64,000 nt of DNA from Kitasatospora sp. MAP12-44 (lineage in GTDB: Bacteria > Actinomycetota > Actinomycetes > Streptomycetales > Streptomycetaceae): assembly GCF_029892095.1 (NCBI RefSeq), contig NZ_JARZAE010000004.1, positions 5,766,001 to 5,830,000 of the forward strand. The letters run 5' to 3'. Below the pieces are notes generated by a model. It did no database searches and was not told the DNA's origin. It was given only the letters and a program-made list of their open reading frames with translations. The position numbers were made by a program, and so were the translations under genes. Below are positions 26,265-35,444 of the stretch, piece after piece. How positions within the stretch are numbered: position 1 is the stretch's first letter; each line of letters opens with the position of its first letter.

Positions 26265-28062
26265 CCCCGCCCTGAACCAGGACCGCTGGCGCTCGGCCGG
26301 CCGGGCGATGCTGGCCAAGATGATCGGCGAGTTCAGCTACGAGGAGCTGCTGAGCCCCGAGCCGGTGCCCGGCGGCTACCGGCTCGCGCTGCCCGACGGC
26401 CCGGAGTACCGCTTCGCCGCGCGCCGCGGCGCGTACGGCGGCTGGCAGGTCGACCCGCACTCGGTGCGCGCCGACGGGGCGCCGGCCGAGGACCCCTTGG
26501 CGTTCCTGCTGGCGGCCCGCGGGCTGCTCGGGCTCTCCGGTGACACCAGCGGGCACCTGGTCAGGGAGCTGACGGCGACCCTGCTCGCCGACGTCCGCCT
26601 CGCGGCAGGCGCGCTGACCGCCGCCGAGCTGGCCGAACTGGGCCACACCGAGCTGGAGGGGCACCAGAGCGGCCACCCCTGGATCGTGCCGAACAAGGGC
26701 CGGCTCGGCTTCTCGGCCTCCGACGCCGCCGCCTGGGCCCCCGAGGCGCGTACCCCGCAGGCGCTGCCCTGGCTCGCCGTGCACCGCTCGCTGGCCCAGT
26801 ACCGGGGCGTCGGCGAGCTGGCCGACGCCGAGGCGCTCTACCGCGAGGAGCTGGACCCGCAGGTGCTGGCCGGCTACCGCGACCTGCTGGCCGGCCGGGG
26901 CAAGGACCCGGCGCAGTACCTGCTGCTGCCGGTCCACCCCTGGCAGTGGGACGAGACCGTGCTGCCGCTCTTCGCGCCCTGGATCGCGGACGGCAGGATC
27001 GTGCTGCTGCCCGCCGACGGCGACCGGCGGCTGCCGCAGCAGTCCATCCGCTCCTTCTTCAACGCCACCACGCCGCTCCGGCGCACCGTCAAGCTGCCGC
27101 TGGCGATCCTCAACACGCTGGTCTGGCGCGGGCTGCCGACCGAGCGGACGCTGGCCGCGCCGGACGTCACCCGGTGGATCCACGCGCTGCGCGACGGCGA
27201 CCCGTTCCTGCGTGAGGAGTGCCGGGTGGTGCTGCTCGGCGAGGTGGCCTCGGTCACCGTCGAGCACCCGTACTACGCCCGGCTGCCCGAGGCGCCGTAC
27301 CAGTACAAGGAACTGCTTGGCGCGATCTGGCGCGAACCGCTCGGCGCTCGGCTGGCGGAGGGGGAGCGGGCCCGCACGCTCGCCGCGCTGCTGCAGACCG
27401 GTTCGGACGGGCGCGCGCTGGTCGAGGAGCTGATCGCCCGCTCCGGGCTCACCCCGCGCGACTGGGCGGCTCGGCTGCTCGCCGCGATGCTGCCGCCGCT
27501 GCTGCACTTCCTCTACCGCTACGGCACCGTCTTCTCGCCGCACGGCGAGAACGCGATCGTGGTCTTCGACCGCACCGACACCCCGGTGCGCCTGGCGGTC
27601 AAGGATTTCGTCGACGACGTCAACATCAGCGACCAGGACCTCCCCGAGCTGCGCACGCTGCCCCCGGCGGTGGCGGGCGTGCTGCTGCGCGAACCCCCGG
27701 CGTTCCTCTGCCAGTTCCTGCACTCCGGGCTCTTCATCGGGGTCTACCGCTATCTCGCCCCGCTGCTGGAGAGCCGACTCGGCCTGCCCGAGGCGGAGTT
27801 CTGGGCGCTGCTGCGCGCCGAGATCCTGCGCTACCAGCAGCGCTTTCCCGAGCTGCGCGAGCGGTTCGCGCTCTTCGACCTGTTCACCCCCGCCATCGAC
27901 CGGCTCTGCCTCAACCGCAACCGGCTGCTGCTGGACGGCTACCGGGACCGGCCCGAGCGCCCGCACGCGGCGGTGCACGGGCAGGTCGCCAACCCGCTGC
28001 ACCCGGCCGGTGCCGCAGCGCTACCCGGGCCGCGGGACCGCGCTGTCAGTGCGGCCCCGTAG
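26242..28062 (+). CDS. IucA/IucC-family siderophore synthetase (second copy)
   Basis: Second NIS synthetase, 606 residues, with GHQSGHPWIVPNKGRLGFS, LLPVHPWQWDETVLPLF, SIRSFFNATTPLRRTVKLPL, and SPHGENAIVVFDRTD in order, all typical of the IucC/DesD branch. GTG 26242 follows GAGGAG by 7 bp and overlaps the monooxygenase stop by 23 bp; ATG 26224 is an in-frame alternative. Two synthetases allow sequential acylation of the two ends of citrate, as IucA and IucC do in aerobactin synthesis. No exporter or receptor gene is in the operon. Confidence 0.87.
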   Translation: MPQPPAADPALNQDRWRSAGRAMLAKMIGEFSYEELLSPEPVPGGYRLALPDGPEYRFAARRGAYGGWQVDPHSVRADGAPAEDPLAFLLAARGLLGLSGDTSGHLVRELTATLLADVRLAAGALTAAELAELGHTELEGHQSGHPWIVPNKGRLGFSASDAAAWAPEARTPQALPWLAVHRSLAQYRGVGELADAEALYREELDPQVLAGYRDLLAGRGKDPAQYLLLPVHPWQWDETVLPLFAPWIADGRIVLLPADGDRRLPQQSIRSFFNATTPLRRTVKLPLAILNTLVWRGLPTERTLAAPDVTRWIHALRDGDPFLREECRVVLLGEVASVTVEHPYYARLPEAPYQYKELLGAIWREPLGARLAEGERARTLAALLQTGSDGRALVEELIARSGLTPRDWAARLLAAMLPPLLHFLYRYGTVFSPHGENAIVVFDRTDTPVRLAVKDFVDDVNISDQDLPELRTLPPAVAGVLLREPPAFLCQFLHSGLFIGVYRYLAPLLESRLGLPEAEFWALLRAEILRYQQRFPELRERFALFDLFTPAIDRLCLNRNRLLLDGYRDRPERPHAAVHGQVANPLHPAGAAALPGPRDRAVSAAP

Positions 28063-28074
28063 GCTTGGAGCGTC

Positions 28075-30187
28075 ATGAGAGACGACTCCGCACCCCAGCT
28101 GTTGGCCGACGCCGAGGCGGGCGAGCCCGCCGCCCCGGCCCCCGTAGGCCGTGCCCGCATCCCCGAGCTGCTGCATGCCGCGGTCACCGCGGTCGGCGGC
28201 GTCGAACGGCCCGGGCAGATCCGGATGGCCGAGGCCGTCGCCGAGGCGGTCGACAGCGCCGAGCACCTGCTGGTGCAGGCCGGCACCGGCACCGGCAAGT
28301 CCCTGGCCTACCTGGTCCCGGCGCTCGCGCACGGCGACCGCGTGGTGGTCGCCACCGCCACTCTGGCGCTCCAACGCCAGCTGGTGGAGCGGGACTTGCC
28401 CCGGACGGTCGAGGCGCTGCACCCGATCCTGCGGCGCCGCCCGCTCTTCGCGATGCTCAAGGGCCGCTCCAACTACCTCTGCCTGCACCGGGCCCACGAG
28501 GGCACCCCGAGCGACGAGGGCGAGGGCCTCTTCGATCCGGCCGAGGCGCTCGGCGGCCCGACCGGCAAGCTCGGCCAGGACGTCCTGCGGCTGCGCGACT
28601 GGGCCGACGAGACCGAGACCGGCGACCGCGACGACCTCACCCCCGGCGTCTCCGACAAGGCCTGGGCGCAGCTCTCGGTGAGCTCCCGGGAGTGCCTGGG
28701 CGCGACCCGCTGCGCCTACGGCCAGGAGTGCTTCGCCGAGCAGGCGCGCGAGCGGGCCAAGCTGGCCGACGTGGTGGTGACCAACCACGCGCTGCTGGCG
28801 ATCGACGCGCTGGAGGGCGCGCCGGTGCTCCCCGAGCACGAGCTGCTGATCGTGGACGAGGCGCACGAGCTGGTCAACCGGGTCACCGGCGCGGCCACCG
28901 CCGAGCTCACCGTCAGCGCGGTCAACCGCGCCGTGAAGCGGGCCGCCAGGCTGGCCAACGAGAAGGCGGTGGACGCGCTGCAGGCCGCCGCAGAGAGCTA
29001 CCACGGCCTGATGGAGACCGCCCAGGCCGGCCGGGTCGAGGAGCTCCCCGAGTACCTCGCCTACGCGGTCACCGCGATCCGGGACGCCAGCCGCCAGGTG
29101 ATCACCTCGCTCGGCGAGACCAGGGACAAGTCGCTCACCGACGAGGACGCGGTGCGCAAGCAGGCGATGGCGATGGCCGAGACGCTGCACGACACCACCG
29201 ACCGGCTGCTCACCGACTCGCCGTACGACGTGATCTGGATCGAGCGCAACGACCGCTTCGGGATGGGCACCGCCTCGCTGCGGGTGGCCCCGATGAGCGT
29301 CTCCGGGCTGCTGCGCGAGAACCTCTACAAGGAGCGCTCGGTCGTCCTCACCTCCGCCACCCTCAAGCTGGGCGGCGACTTCAACGGGGTGGCCGCCTCG
29401 GTGGGCCTGCCCGGCGAGGGCCGGCTGCCGGAGCAGCGGACGCCGGCCGAGCCGGAGCGCGGCGAGCGCGCCGAGGACGCCCCGCCGCTCTGGCGCGGGC
29501 TGGATGTCGGCTCGCCGTTCAGCTACCCCAAGCAGGGCATCCTGTACGTCGCCAAGCACCTGCCGCCGCCCGGCCGCGAGCCGGAGCGCCCGCAGATGCT
29601 GGACGAGCTGGCGGAGCTGATCGAGGCGGCGGGCGGGCGCACGCTCGGCCTGTTCTCCTCGATGCGGGCCCGCCCAGACGGCCGCCGAGCAGCTGCGCGA
29701 GCGCTTGGACTTCCCGATCCTGCTGCAGGGCGAGGACACCCTGGGCGAGCTGATCCGCAACTTCTCGGCCGACGCCGAGACCTGCCTCTTCGGCACCCTC
29801 TCGCTCTGGCAGGGCGTCGATGTGCCCGGTTCCGCCTGCCAGTTGGTGGTGATGGACCGGATCCCGTTCCCGCGTCCGGACGATCCGCTGATGAGCGCGC
29901 GGCAGAAGGCGGTCGAGGAGGCCGGCGGCAACGGCTTCATGGCGGTGGCGGCGACGCACGCCGCGCTGCTGATGGCGCAGGGCGCGGGTCGGCTGGTCCG
30001 GGCGGCGGAGGACCGCGGCGTGGTCGCGGTGCTCGACCCGCGGCTGGCGACCGCTCGCTACGGCGGCTTCTTCCGCTCCTCGATGCCGGACTTCTGGTAC
30101 ACCACCGACCGCAACCAGGTGCGGCGCTCGCTGGCGGCCATCGCCGCCTCCGCTCCGGAGCCGCGTCCGGTGGCCAAGCGCGGCTGA
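28075..30187 (+). pseudogene. dinG: DinG-family ATP-dependent helicase, interrupted by a frameshift
   Basis: XPD/DinG-like superfamily 2 helicase involved in DNA repair. The first ~530 residues carry Walker A VQAGTGTGKSLAYL, the four-Cys Fe-S cluster region (NYLCLHRA, SRECLGATRCAYGQECF) and the DEAH box LLIVDEAHEL. At about 29669-29671 one extra C (GGGCCCGCC) shifts the frame. Removing it restores SMRAAQTAAEQLRERLDFP and then the conserved C-terminus with LWQGVDVPGSACQLVVMDR and motif VI QGAGRLVRAAEDRG, up to TGA at 30185-30187. The corrected gene would be 703 codons, the usual length, and the downstream motifs are intact, so this is either a very recent mutation or a sequencing error. TAGGCT 9 bp before the ATG may be its -10 element. 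Confidence 0.85.
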
Positions 30188-30198
30188 GCCGCGGCTGA

Positions 30199-30244
30199 GC
30201 ATGGCGGCGCCCCCGGTCCGCGCGGACCGGGGGCAGCGCCATGC
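30199..30244. terminator. Bidirectional terminator
   Basis: Arms 30199-30219 and 30224-30244 pair at 19 of 21 positions around GCGC. It separates the convergent dinG and lexA genes and ends 5 bp before the lexA stop. Confidence 0.82.
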
Positions 30245-30249
30245 GTCGG

Positions 30250-31176
30250 TCAGAGCCGGCGCAGCACCGCGACGACCTTGCCCAGGATGGTCGCGTTGTC
30301 GCCCGGGATCGGCTCGTACGCCGGGTTGTGCGGCATCAGCCAGATCCGGCCGTCCTCGCGCTTGAGGCGCTTGACGGTGGCCTCGCCATCGATCATCGCG
30401 GCCACGATGTCGCCGTTCTCGGCGACCGGCTGGCGGCGCACGGTGACCCAGTCGCCGTCGCAGATGGCCGCCTCGATCATTGAGTCGCCGCGCACGGTGA
30501 GTGCGAACAGCTCACCCTCGCCGACCAGTTGACGCGGCAGCGGGAAGACGTCCTCGACCGTCTGCTCGGCCAGGATCGGGCCGCCGGCGGCGATCCGGCC
30601 GACCAGCGGCACATACGAGGTGGACGGCCGCCCGGCCGCCTCGGCGGTGTTCGGCCGGCTGACCTCGACGCCGCGCACCTCGTAGGCCCGCGGGCGGTGC
30701 GGGTCGCGGCGCAGGAAGCCCTTGCGCTCCAGGGCCATCAGCTGGTGGGCGACCGAGGAGGTCGAGGAGAGGCCGACCGCCTGGCCGATCTCCCGCATGC
30801 TCGGCGGGTAGCCGCGGCGCTGGACGGAATCCCGGATGACCTCGATCACCCGGCGCTGGCGCTCGGTCAGCCCGGCCTCGTCGGTGCGGATGCCGGGTGG
30901 CCGCCCCGGCAGGGCGCGGGCCTGGCCGCTCGCCAGACCGAGCGGGACGTCCTGGGCGGACGCGTGCTCGACCTGGTGGTCGGGGAGGTAGCCCGGCGCG
31001 GCGGCGGGGCGGAGACTTTCGTCGCTGCGATCCATGCTCTGGTCCATGCTCTGCTGGTCCAAGGAGGGCCGCCCCCCGGTGTGCTGGGAACGGTCCTGCA
31101 CCGGGATGGTGTGACTGTCGGCGGCGCTGGTCTGGACGGCGGTGCTGCTGCTGGTGCTGGTCTGTACGGTGCTCAC
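30250..31176 (-). CDS. lexA: SOS repressor LexA
   Basis: Represses DNA-damage genes and self-cleaves when RecA is activated. The DNA-binding half has LTERQRRVIEVIRDSVQRRG, PPSMREIGQAVGLSSTSSVA and HQLMALERKGFLRRD. The protease half has the Ala-Gly cleavage site in GRIAAGGPILAE, the nucleophile Ser in VRGDSMIEAAI, and the general-base Lys in GEATVKRLKRE. At 308 residues it is longer than most LexA proteins because of ~85 extra N-terminal residues rich in Ser/Gln/Asp. GTG 31176 is preceded by GAGAGGGG; internal starts would shorten the extension but keep the core. Confidence 0.93.
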   Translation of the reverse strand: MSTVQTSTSSSTAVQTSAADSHTIPVQDRSQHTGGRPSLDQQSMDQSMDRSDESLRPAAAPGYLPDHQVEHASAQDVPLGLASGQARALPGRPPGIRTDEAGLTERQRRVIEVIRDSVQRRGYPPSMREIGQAVGLSSTSSVAHQLMALERKGFLRRDPHRPRAYEVRGVEVSRPNTAEAAGRPSTSYVPLVGRIAAGGPILAEQTVEDVFPLPRQLVGEGELFALTVRGDSMIEAAICDGDWVTVRRQPVAENGDIVAAMIDGEATVKRLKREDGRIWLMPHNPAYEPIPGDNATILGKVVAVLRRL

Positions 31177-31542
31177 GGCGGCCCCTCTCGACGGGCGTTC
31201 TCCCTTGTCCAGCCCAACGGCAGCACCTATCGAAAGGTTGCGCCAAACACACGTTCGAGTGAATTATTGAGGAGTCGGCTGACTCGATCAAGGCTTTGGG
31301 TGTATGTCGATTAAATGTTCGATAGTCGTATTCTATGGTCGCTGCGCTTCGCCCGCTGAATCCGGGCCGAAGGTGGCCTGAAGGTGACCTGAAGGCGCTG
31401 CCGGGAGGCATCCCGTGAGCCGTGCGCCACGTCCATGAGCCGTTCGGGTGCGGTGTCCGCGATGCCGCTCGGCGCTGACCAGCACCGATCGCGCCAGGTG
31501 ATCCGGGCGCTACGACACACGGGTGGTGTCCGTCGCCGCACT
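31177..31542. promoter_or_regulatory. lexA upstream region with two SOS-box-like sites
   Basis: Non-coding. CAAACACACGTTCG (31244-31257) differs at one position from the actinobacterial SOS consensus CGAACRNRYGTTYG; CGATTAAATGTTCG (31308-31321) differs at two positions and keeps the GTTCG half. They lie 68 and 132 bp upstream of the lexA start, as expected for autorepression. The region is noticeably A+T-richer around 31255-31330 than the flanking genes. Confidence 0.65.
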
Positions 31543-31615
31543 TTCCTAGATCTAGTGGTTACATGGGGCGTCGCGGCCCACAGGTTGTGGTCCGAAGGGT
31601 GGTGTCGTTTAGACT
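31543..31615 (+). promoter_or_regulatory. Tandem NrdR-box-like sites and promoter of nrdR-nrdJ
   Basis: Two dyads resemble the 16-bp NrdR box (acaCwAtATaTwGtgt): 31543-31558 centred on CTAGATCTAG, and 31575-31590 containing CCACAGGTTGTGG. Their centres are 32 bp apart, about three helical turns, the spacing typical of paired NrdR boxes. TAGACT at 31610-31615 is a good -10 element just downstream, so bound NrdR would cover the -35 region. This implies autoregulation of the operon. Confidence 0.6.
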
Positions 31616-31696
31616 CGGCGGTGCCCGGGAGTCGATCCAGGCCCCCGCAGCCCCGCCAGTTCCGCCGCCCGAGTTCCGCCAGGAAGGGAGTCGTCC

Positions 31697-32200
31697 GTGC
31701 ACTGCCCCTTCTGCCGGCACTCCGACAGCCGAGTGGTCGACAGTCGCACGACTGACGACGGCAGCTCGATTCGCCGCCGCCGCCAATGCCCCGACTGCAG
31801 TCGCCGCTTCACCACGGTGGAGACCGCCGCGTTGATGGTCATCAAACGCAGCGGGGTGACCGAACCGTTCAGCCGGGAGAAGGTGATCTCCGGAGTCCGC
31901 AAGGCCTGCCAGGGCCGACCGGTCACCGAGGACGCCCTCGCCCTGCTCGGCCAGCGGGTCGAGGAGTGCCTGCGGGCCAGCGGCAGCGCGGAACTCTCCA
32001 CCCACGACGTGGGACTGGCCATACTCGGTCCGCTCAGGGACCTGGACGTCGTCGCCTACCTGCGGTTCGCGTCGGTCTACCAGGCCTACGACGGGCTCGC
32101 GGACTTCGAGGCCGCGATCGCCCTGCTGCGCGGCACCGAGCAGCCCCCCGGCGAGACGGGCGACGGCGCAGCCGTCCCGGTTCCCGCCGCAGCGCCCTAG
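31697..32200 (+). CDS. nrdR: Transcriptional repressor NrdR
   Basis: Nucleotide-sensing repressor of ribonucleotide reductase genes, 167 residues. The N-terminal zinc ribbon has MHCPFCRHSDSRVVDSR and QCPDCSRRFTTVE; the ATP-cone domain follows (VIKRSGVTEPFSREKVISGV). GTG 31697 follows GAAGGGAG. It precedes nrdJ by 202 bp, the streptomycete nrdRJ arrangement, and its own promoter carries two NrdR-box-like sites. Confidence 0.95.
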   Translation: MHCPFCRHSDSRVVDSRTTDDGSSIRRRRQCPDCSRRFTTVETAALMVIKRSGVTEPFSREKVISGVRKACQGRPVTEDALALLGQRVEECLRASGSAELSTHDVGLAILGPLRDLDVVAYLRFASVYQAYDGLADFEAAIALLRGTEQPPGETGDGAAVPVPAAAP

Positions 32201-32402
32201 CGGCGCACCCGCACCCGGCTGTCCAGGGTGCTCGCGCGCCCGAAAACGGCACGCAGAACATGACAAACCGTGCGAGATCGGTCGGGTGTCCCGGCCTGCC
32301 CGCATGCCAGGAGAAGCGAAACAGCAGTGCCCCCTCGGAGCGCGTGGCGCGCCCCGAAAGAAATCGGGCACTCAGGGCGTTTGCCCAGGAGGAGGAGCAG
32401 AA

Positions 32403-35288
32403 GTGACAGACACGACGAGCGGTTCCGCACGCGGGTCGAAGTCCGACAAGGCAGCGAAGGGAGCCGGCAAGGCTCCCAAGGGCGGTCTGCGGATGGAGCG
32501 CATCTACACCACCCCTGGCGTCCATCCGTACGACGAGGTCAGCTGGGAGCGGCGCGACGTCGTCATGACCAACTGGCGTGACGGCTCGATCAACTTCGAG
32601 CAGCGCGGCGTCGAGTTCCCCGACTTCTGGTCGGTCAACGCGGTCAACATCGTCACCAGCAAGTACTTCCGCGGCGCTGTCGGCACTCCGCAGCGCGAGT
32701 GGAGCCTCAAGCAGATCATCGACCGCGTGGTGCTCACCTACCGCGCCGCCGGCGAGAAGAACGGCTACTTCGGCTCGCCCGCCGACGCCGAGATCTTCGA
32801 GCACGAGCTGACCCACGCCCTCCTCCACCAGGTGTTCAGCTTCAACTCGCCGGTCTGGTTCAACGTCGGCACCAAGCAGCCCCAGCAGGTCAGCGCCTGC
32901 TTCATCCTGGCCGTCGACGACTCCATGGAGTCCATCCTCGACTGGTACAAGGAAGAGGGCATGATCTTCAAGGGCGGCTCCGGCGCCGGCCTGAACCTCT
33001 CCCGGATCCGCTCCTCCAAGGAGCTGCTCTCCTCCGGCGGCAACGCCTCGGGGCCGGTCTCCTTCATGCGCGGCGCCGACGCCTCGGCCGGCACCATCAA
33101 GTCCGGTGGCGCCACCCGCCGCGCGGCCAAGATGGTCGTGCTGGACGTCGACCACCCGGACGTCGAGGCCTTCATCGAGACCAAGGTGAAGGAGGAGGAG
33201 AAGATCCGCGCGCTGCGCGACGCGGGCTTCGACATGGACCTCGGCGGCGACGACATCGCCTCCGTCCAGTACCAGAACGCCAACAACTCGGTCCGCGTCT
33301 CCGACGAGTTCATGACCGCGGTCGAGAACGGCACCGACTTCGGCCTGCGGGCCCGGATGACCGGCGAGGTCATCGAGACCGTCGACGCCAAGAAGCTCTT
33401 CCGCAAGATGGCCGAGGCCGCCTGGGCCTGCGCCGACCCGGGCATCCAGTACGACTCGACCATCAACCACTGGCACACCTGCCCGGAGTCCGGTCGGATC
33501 AACGCCTCCAACCCCTGCTCCGAGTACATGCACCTGGACAACTCCAGCTGCAACCTCGCCTCGCTCAACCTGATGACGTTCCTGCGCGACGACACTGCGT
33601 CCGACAGCGGGCAGGGCTTCGACGCCGAGCGCTTCGCCAAGGTCGTCGAGCTGGTCATCACCGCGATGGACATCTCCATCTGCTTCGCCGACTTCCCGAC
33701 CGAGAAGATCGGCGAGACCACCCGCGCCTACCGCCAGCTGGGCATCGGCTACGCCAACCTCGGCGCGCTGCTGATGGCCACCGGCCACGCGTACGACTCC
33801 GTGGGCGGCCGCGCGCTGGCCGGCGCCATCACCTCGCTGATGACCGGCACCGCCTACCGCCGCGGCGCCGAGCTGGCCGGCGTGGTCGGCCCGTACGACG
33901 GCTACGCCCGCAACGCCGCCCCGCACCAGCGGGTGATGCGCCAGCACGCCGACGCCAACAGCGCCGCCGTCCCGGTCGACGACCTGGACGCCCCGGTCTG
34001 GGCCGCCGCCACTGAGACCTGGCAGGACGTGCTGCGGATCGGCGCGCAGAACGGGTTCCGCAACGCCCAGGCCTCGGTGCTCGCCCCGACCGGCACCATC
34101 GGCTTGATGATGGACTGCGACACCACCGGTGTGGAGCCGGACCTGGCGTTGGTGAAGTTCAAGAAGCTGGTCGGCGGCGGCTCGATGCAGATCGTCAACG
34201 GCACCGTGCCGCGCGCCCTGCGCCGCTTCGGCTACCAGCCCGAGCAGGTCGAGGCGATCGTCGCCCACATCGGCGAGCACGGCAATGTGATCGACGCCCC
34301 GGGCCTCAAGACCGAGCACTACGAGGTCTTCGACTGCGCGATGGGCGAGCGCTCGATCTCGCCGATGGGCCACGTGCGGATGATGTCGGCGATCCAGCCG
34401 TGGATCTCCGGCGCGATCTCCAAGACCGTCAACATGCCGGCGAACTCCACGGTCGAGGAGGTCGAGGAGGTCTACTTCGAGGCCTGGAAGCTCGGCGTCA
34501 AGGCGCTGGCGATCTACCGTGAGAACTCGAAGGTCGGCCAGCCGCTGTCGGCCAAGAAGACCGACGAGGCCGGCACCGAGACCCCCGTGGTCCAGAAGGT
34601 CGTCGAGTACCGCCCGGTCCGCAAGCGCCTGCCCAAGGGCCGCCCGGGTATCACCACCTCCTTCACGGTGGGCGGCGCCGAGGGCTACATGACGGCCAAC
34701 TCCTACCCGGACGACGGCCTCGGCGAGGTCTTCCTGAAGATGTCCAAGCAGGGCTCGACCCTCGCGGGCATGATGGACGCCTTCTCGATCGCCGTCTCGG
34801 TCGGCATGCAGTACGGCGTCCCGCTGGAGACCTACGTCTCGAAGTTCACCAACATGCGCTTCGAGCCGGCCGGTCTGACCGACGACCCGGACGTGCGGAT
34901 GGCGCAGTCGATCGTCGACTACATCTTCCGCCGCCTGGCGTTGGACTTCCTGCCCTTCGAGACCCGCTCCGCGCTGGGCATCCACTCCGTCGAGGAGCGC
35001 CAGCGGCACCTGGAGACCGGTTCCTACGAGCCGCTGGACTCCGACGAGGACATGGACGTCGAGAGCCTGGCCCAGTCGGCGCCGCGCGCCGTCGCCGCTC
35101 CGGTCCAGGCCGAGGCGCCCAAGCCCGCCAAGGCCCCGGCCCAGCCGCACAACTCGACCGAGCTGATGGAGATCCAGCTCGGCCTGAACGCGGACGCCCC
35201 GCTGTGCTTCTCGTGCGGCACCAAGATGCGCCGCGCGGGCAGCTGCTACCTCTGCGAGGGCTGCGGCTCCACCAGCGGCTGCAGCTGA
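32403..35288 (+). CDS. nrdJ: Vitamin B12-dependent (class II) ribonucleoside-diphosphate reductase
   Basis: Reduces ribonucleotides to deoxyribonucleotides using adenosylcobalamin to generate the thiyl radical, with no need for oxygen. 961 residues. Visible features: SACFILAVDDSMESI, the glycyl/cysteine core region GRINASNPCSEYMHLDNSSCNLASLNL, APTGTIGLMMDCDTTGVEP, and the C-terminal zinc-ribbon-like CFSCGTKMRRAGSCYLCEGC. An Ala/Pro-rich linker (PVQAEAPKPAKAPAQP) precedes that tail. The GTG at 32403 follows AGGAGGAGGAG; the longer open frame from 32286 has no ribosome site. No cobalamin riboswitch was recognised in the 202 bp upstream. Confidence 0.95.
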   Translation: MTDTTSGSARGSKSDKAAKGAGKAPKGGLRMERIYTTPGVHPYDEVSWERRDVVMTNWRDGSINFEQRGVEFPDFWSVNAVNIVTSKYFRGAVGTPQREWSLKQIIDRVVLTYRAAGEKNGYFGSPADAEIFEHELTHALLHQVFSFNSPVWFNVGTKQPQQVSACFILAVDDSMESILDWYKEEGMIFKGGSGAGLNLSRIRSSKELLSSGGNASGPVSFMRGADASAGTIKSGGATRRAAKMVVLDVDHPDVEAFIETKVKEEEKIRALRDAGFDMDLGGDDIASVQYQNANNSVRVSDEFMTAVENGTDFGLRARMTGEVIETVDAKKLFRKMAEAAWACADPGIQYDSTINHWHTCPESGRINASNPCSEYMHLDNSSCNLASLNLMTFLRDDTASDSGQGFDAERFAKVVELVITAMDISICFADFPTEKIGETTRAYRQLGIGYANLGALLMATGHAYDSVGGRALAGAITSLMTGTAYRRGAELAGVVGPYDGYARNAAPHQRVMRQHADANSAAVPVDDLDAPVWAAATETWQDVLRIGAQNGFRNAQASVLAPTGTIGLMMDCDTTGVEPDLALVKFKKLVGGGSMQIVNGTVPRALRRFGYQPEQVEAIVAHIGEHGNVIDAPGLKTEHYEVFDCAMGERSISPMGHVRMMSAIQPWISGAISKTVNMPANSTVEEVEEVYFEAWKLGVKALAIYRENSKVGQPLSAKKTDEAGTETPVVQKVVEYRPVRKRLPKGRPGITTSFTVGGAEGYMTANSYPDDGLGEVFLKMSKQGSTLAGMMDAFSIAVSVGMQYGVPLETYVSKFTNMRFEPAGLTDDPDVRMAQSIVDYIFRRLALDFLPFETRSALGIHSVEERQRHLETGSYEPLDSDEDMDVESLAQSAPRAVAAPVQAEAPKPAKAPAQPHNSTELMEIQLGLNADAPLCFSCGTKMRRAGSCYLCEGCGSTSGCS

Positions 35289-35300
35289 TACCGGGCGGAA

Positions 35301-35442
35301 TTGCGTTGGATGCAACATCCGACGTAGCCCGCACGGGTAGCTGACCAGCAGCTCACGTAGGGGACCGGCCGAAGGCCGGTCCCCTACGTCGTGCCCGTGA
35401 CCTGCACGGAGTAACCGATTCAACGATGTTGCGTTAGATGCA
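35301..35442. repeat. 14-bp direct repeat with GATGCA cores, possible element end
   Basis: TTGCGTTGGATGCA (35301-35314) and TTGCGTTAGATGCA (35429-35442) differ at one base and flank the nrdJ terminator. GCAACATC (35312-35319) and GATGTTGC (35425-35432) also form an inverted pair. The second copy abuts the start codon of the recombinase gene. Such nested direct and inverted motifs are what a tyrosine-recombinase attachment region would show; no matching copy was found at the far side of the trio. Confidence 0.4.
35355..35389. terminator. nrdJ terminator
   Basis: Perfect 16-bp stem, 35355-35370 with 35374-35389, GAA loop, 66 bp after the nrdJ stop. Confidence 0.83.
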
Positions 35443-35444
35443 TC

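Noticed and set aside
31435..31755. Small gene upstream of nrdR
   Set aside because: Overlaps NrdR boxes, promoter and the nrdR start; no ribosome site or family similarity.
32201..32402. Cobalamin riboswitch upstream of nrdJ
   Set aside because: No B12-box-like sequence was recognisable, and nrdJ itself needs B12, so repression by B12 would not be expected.
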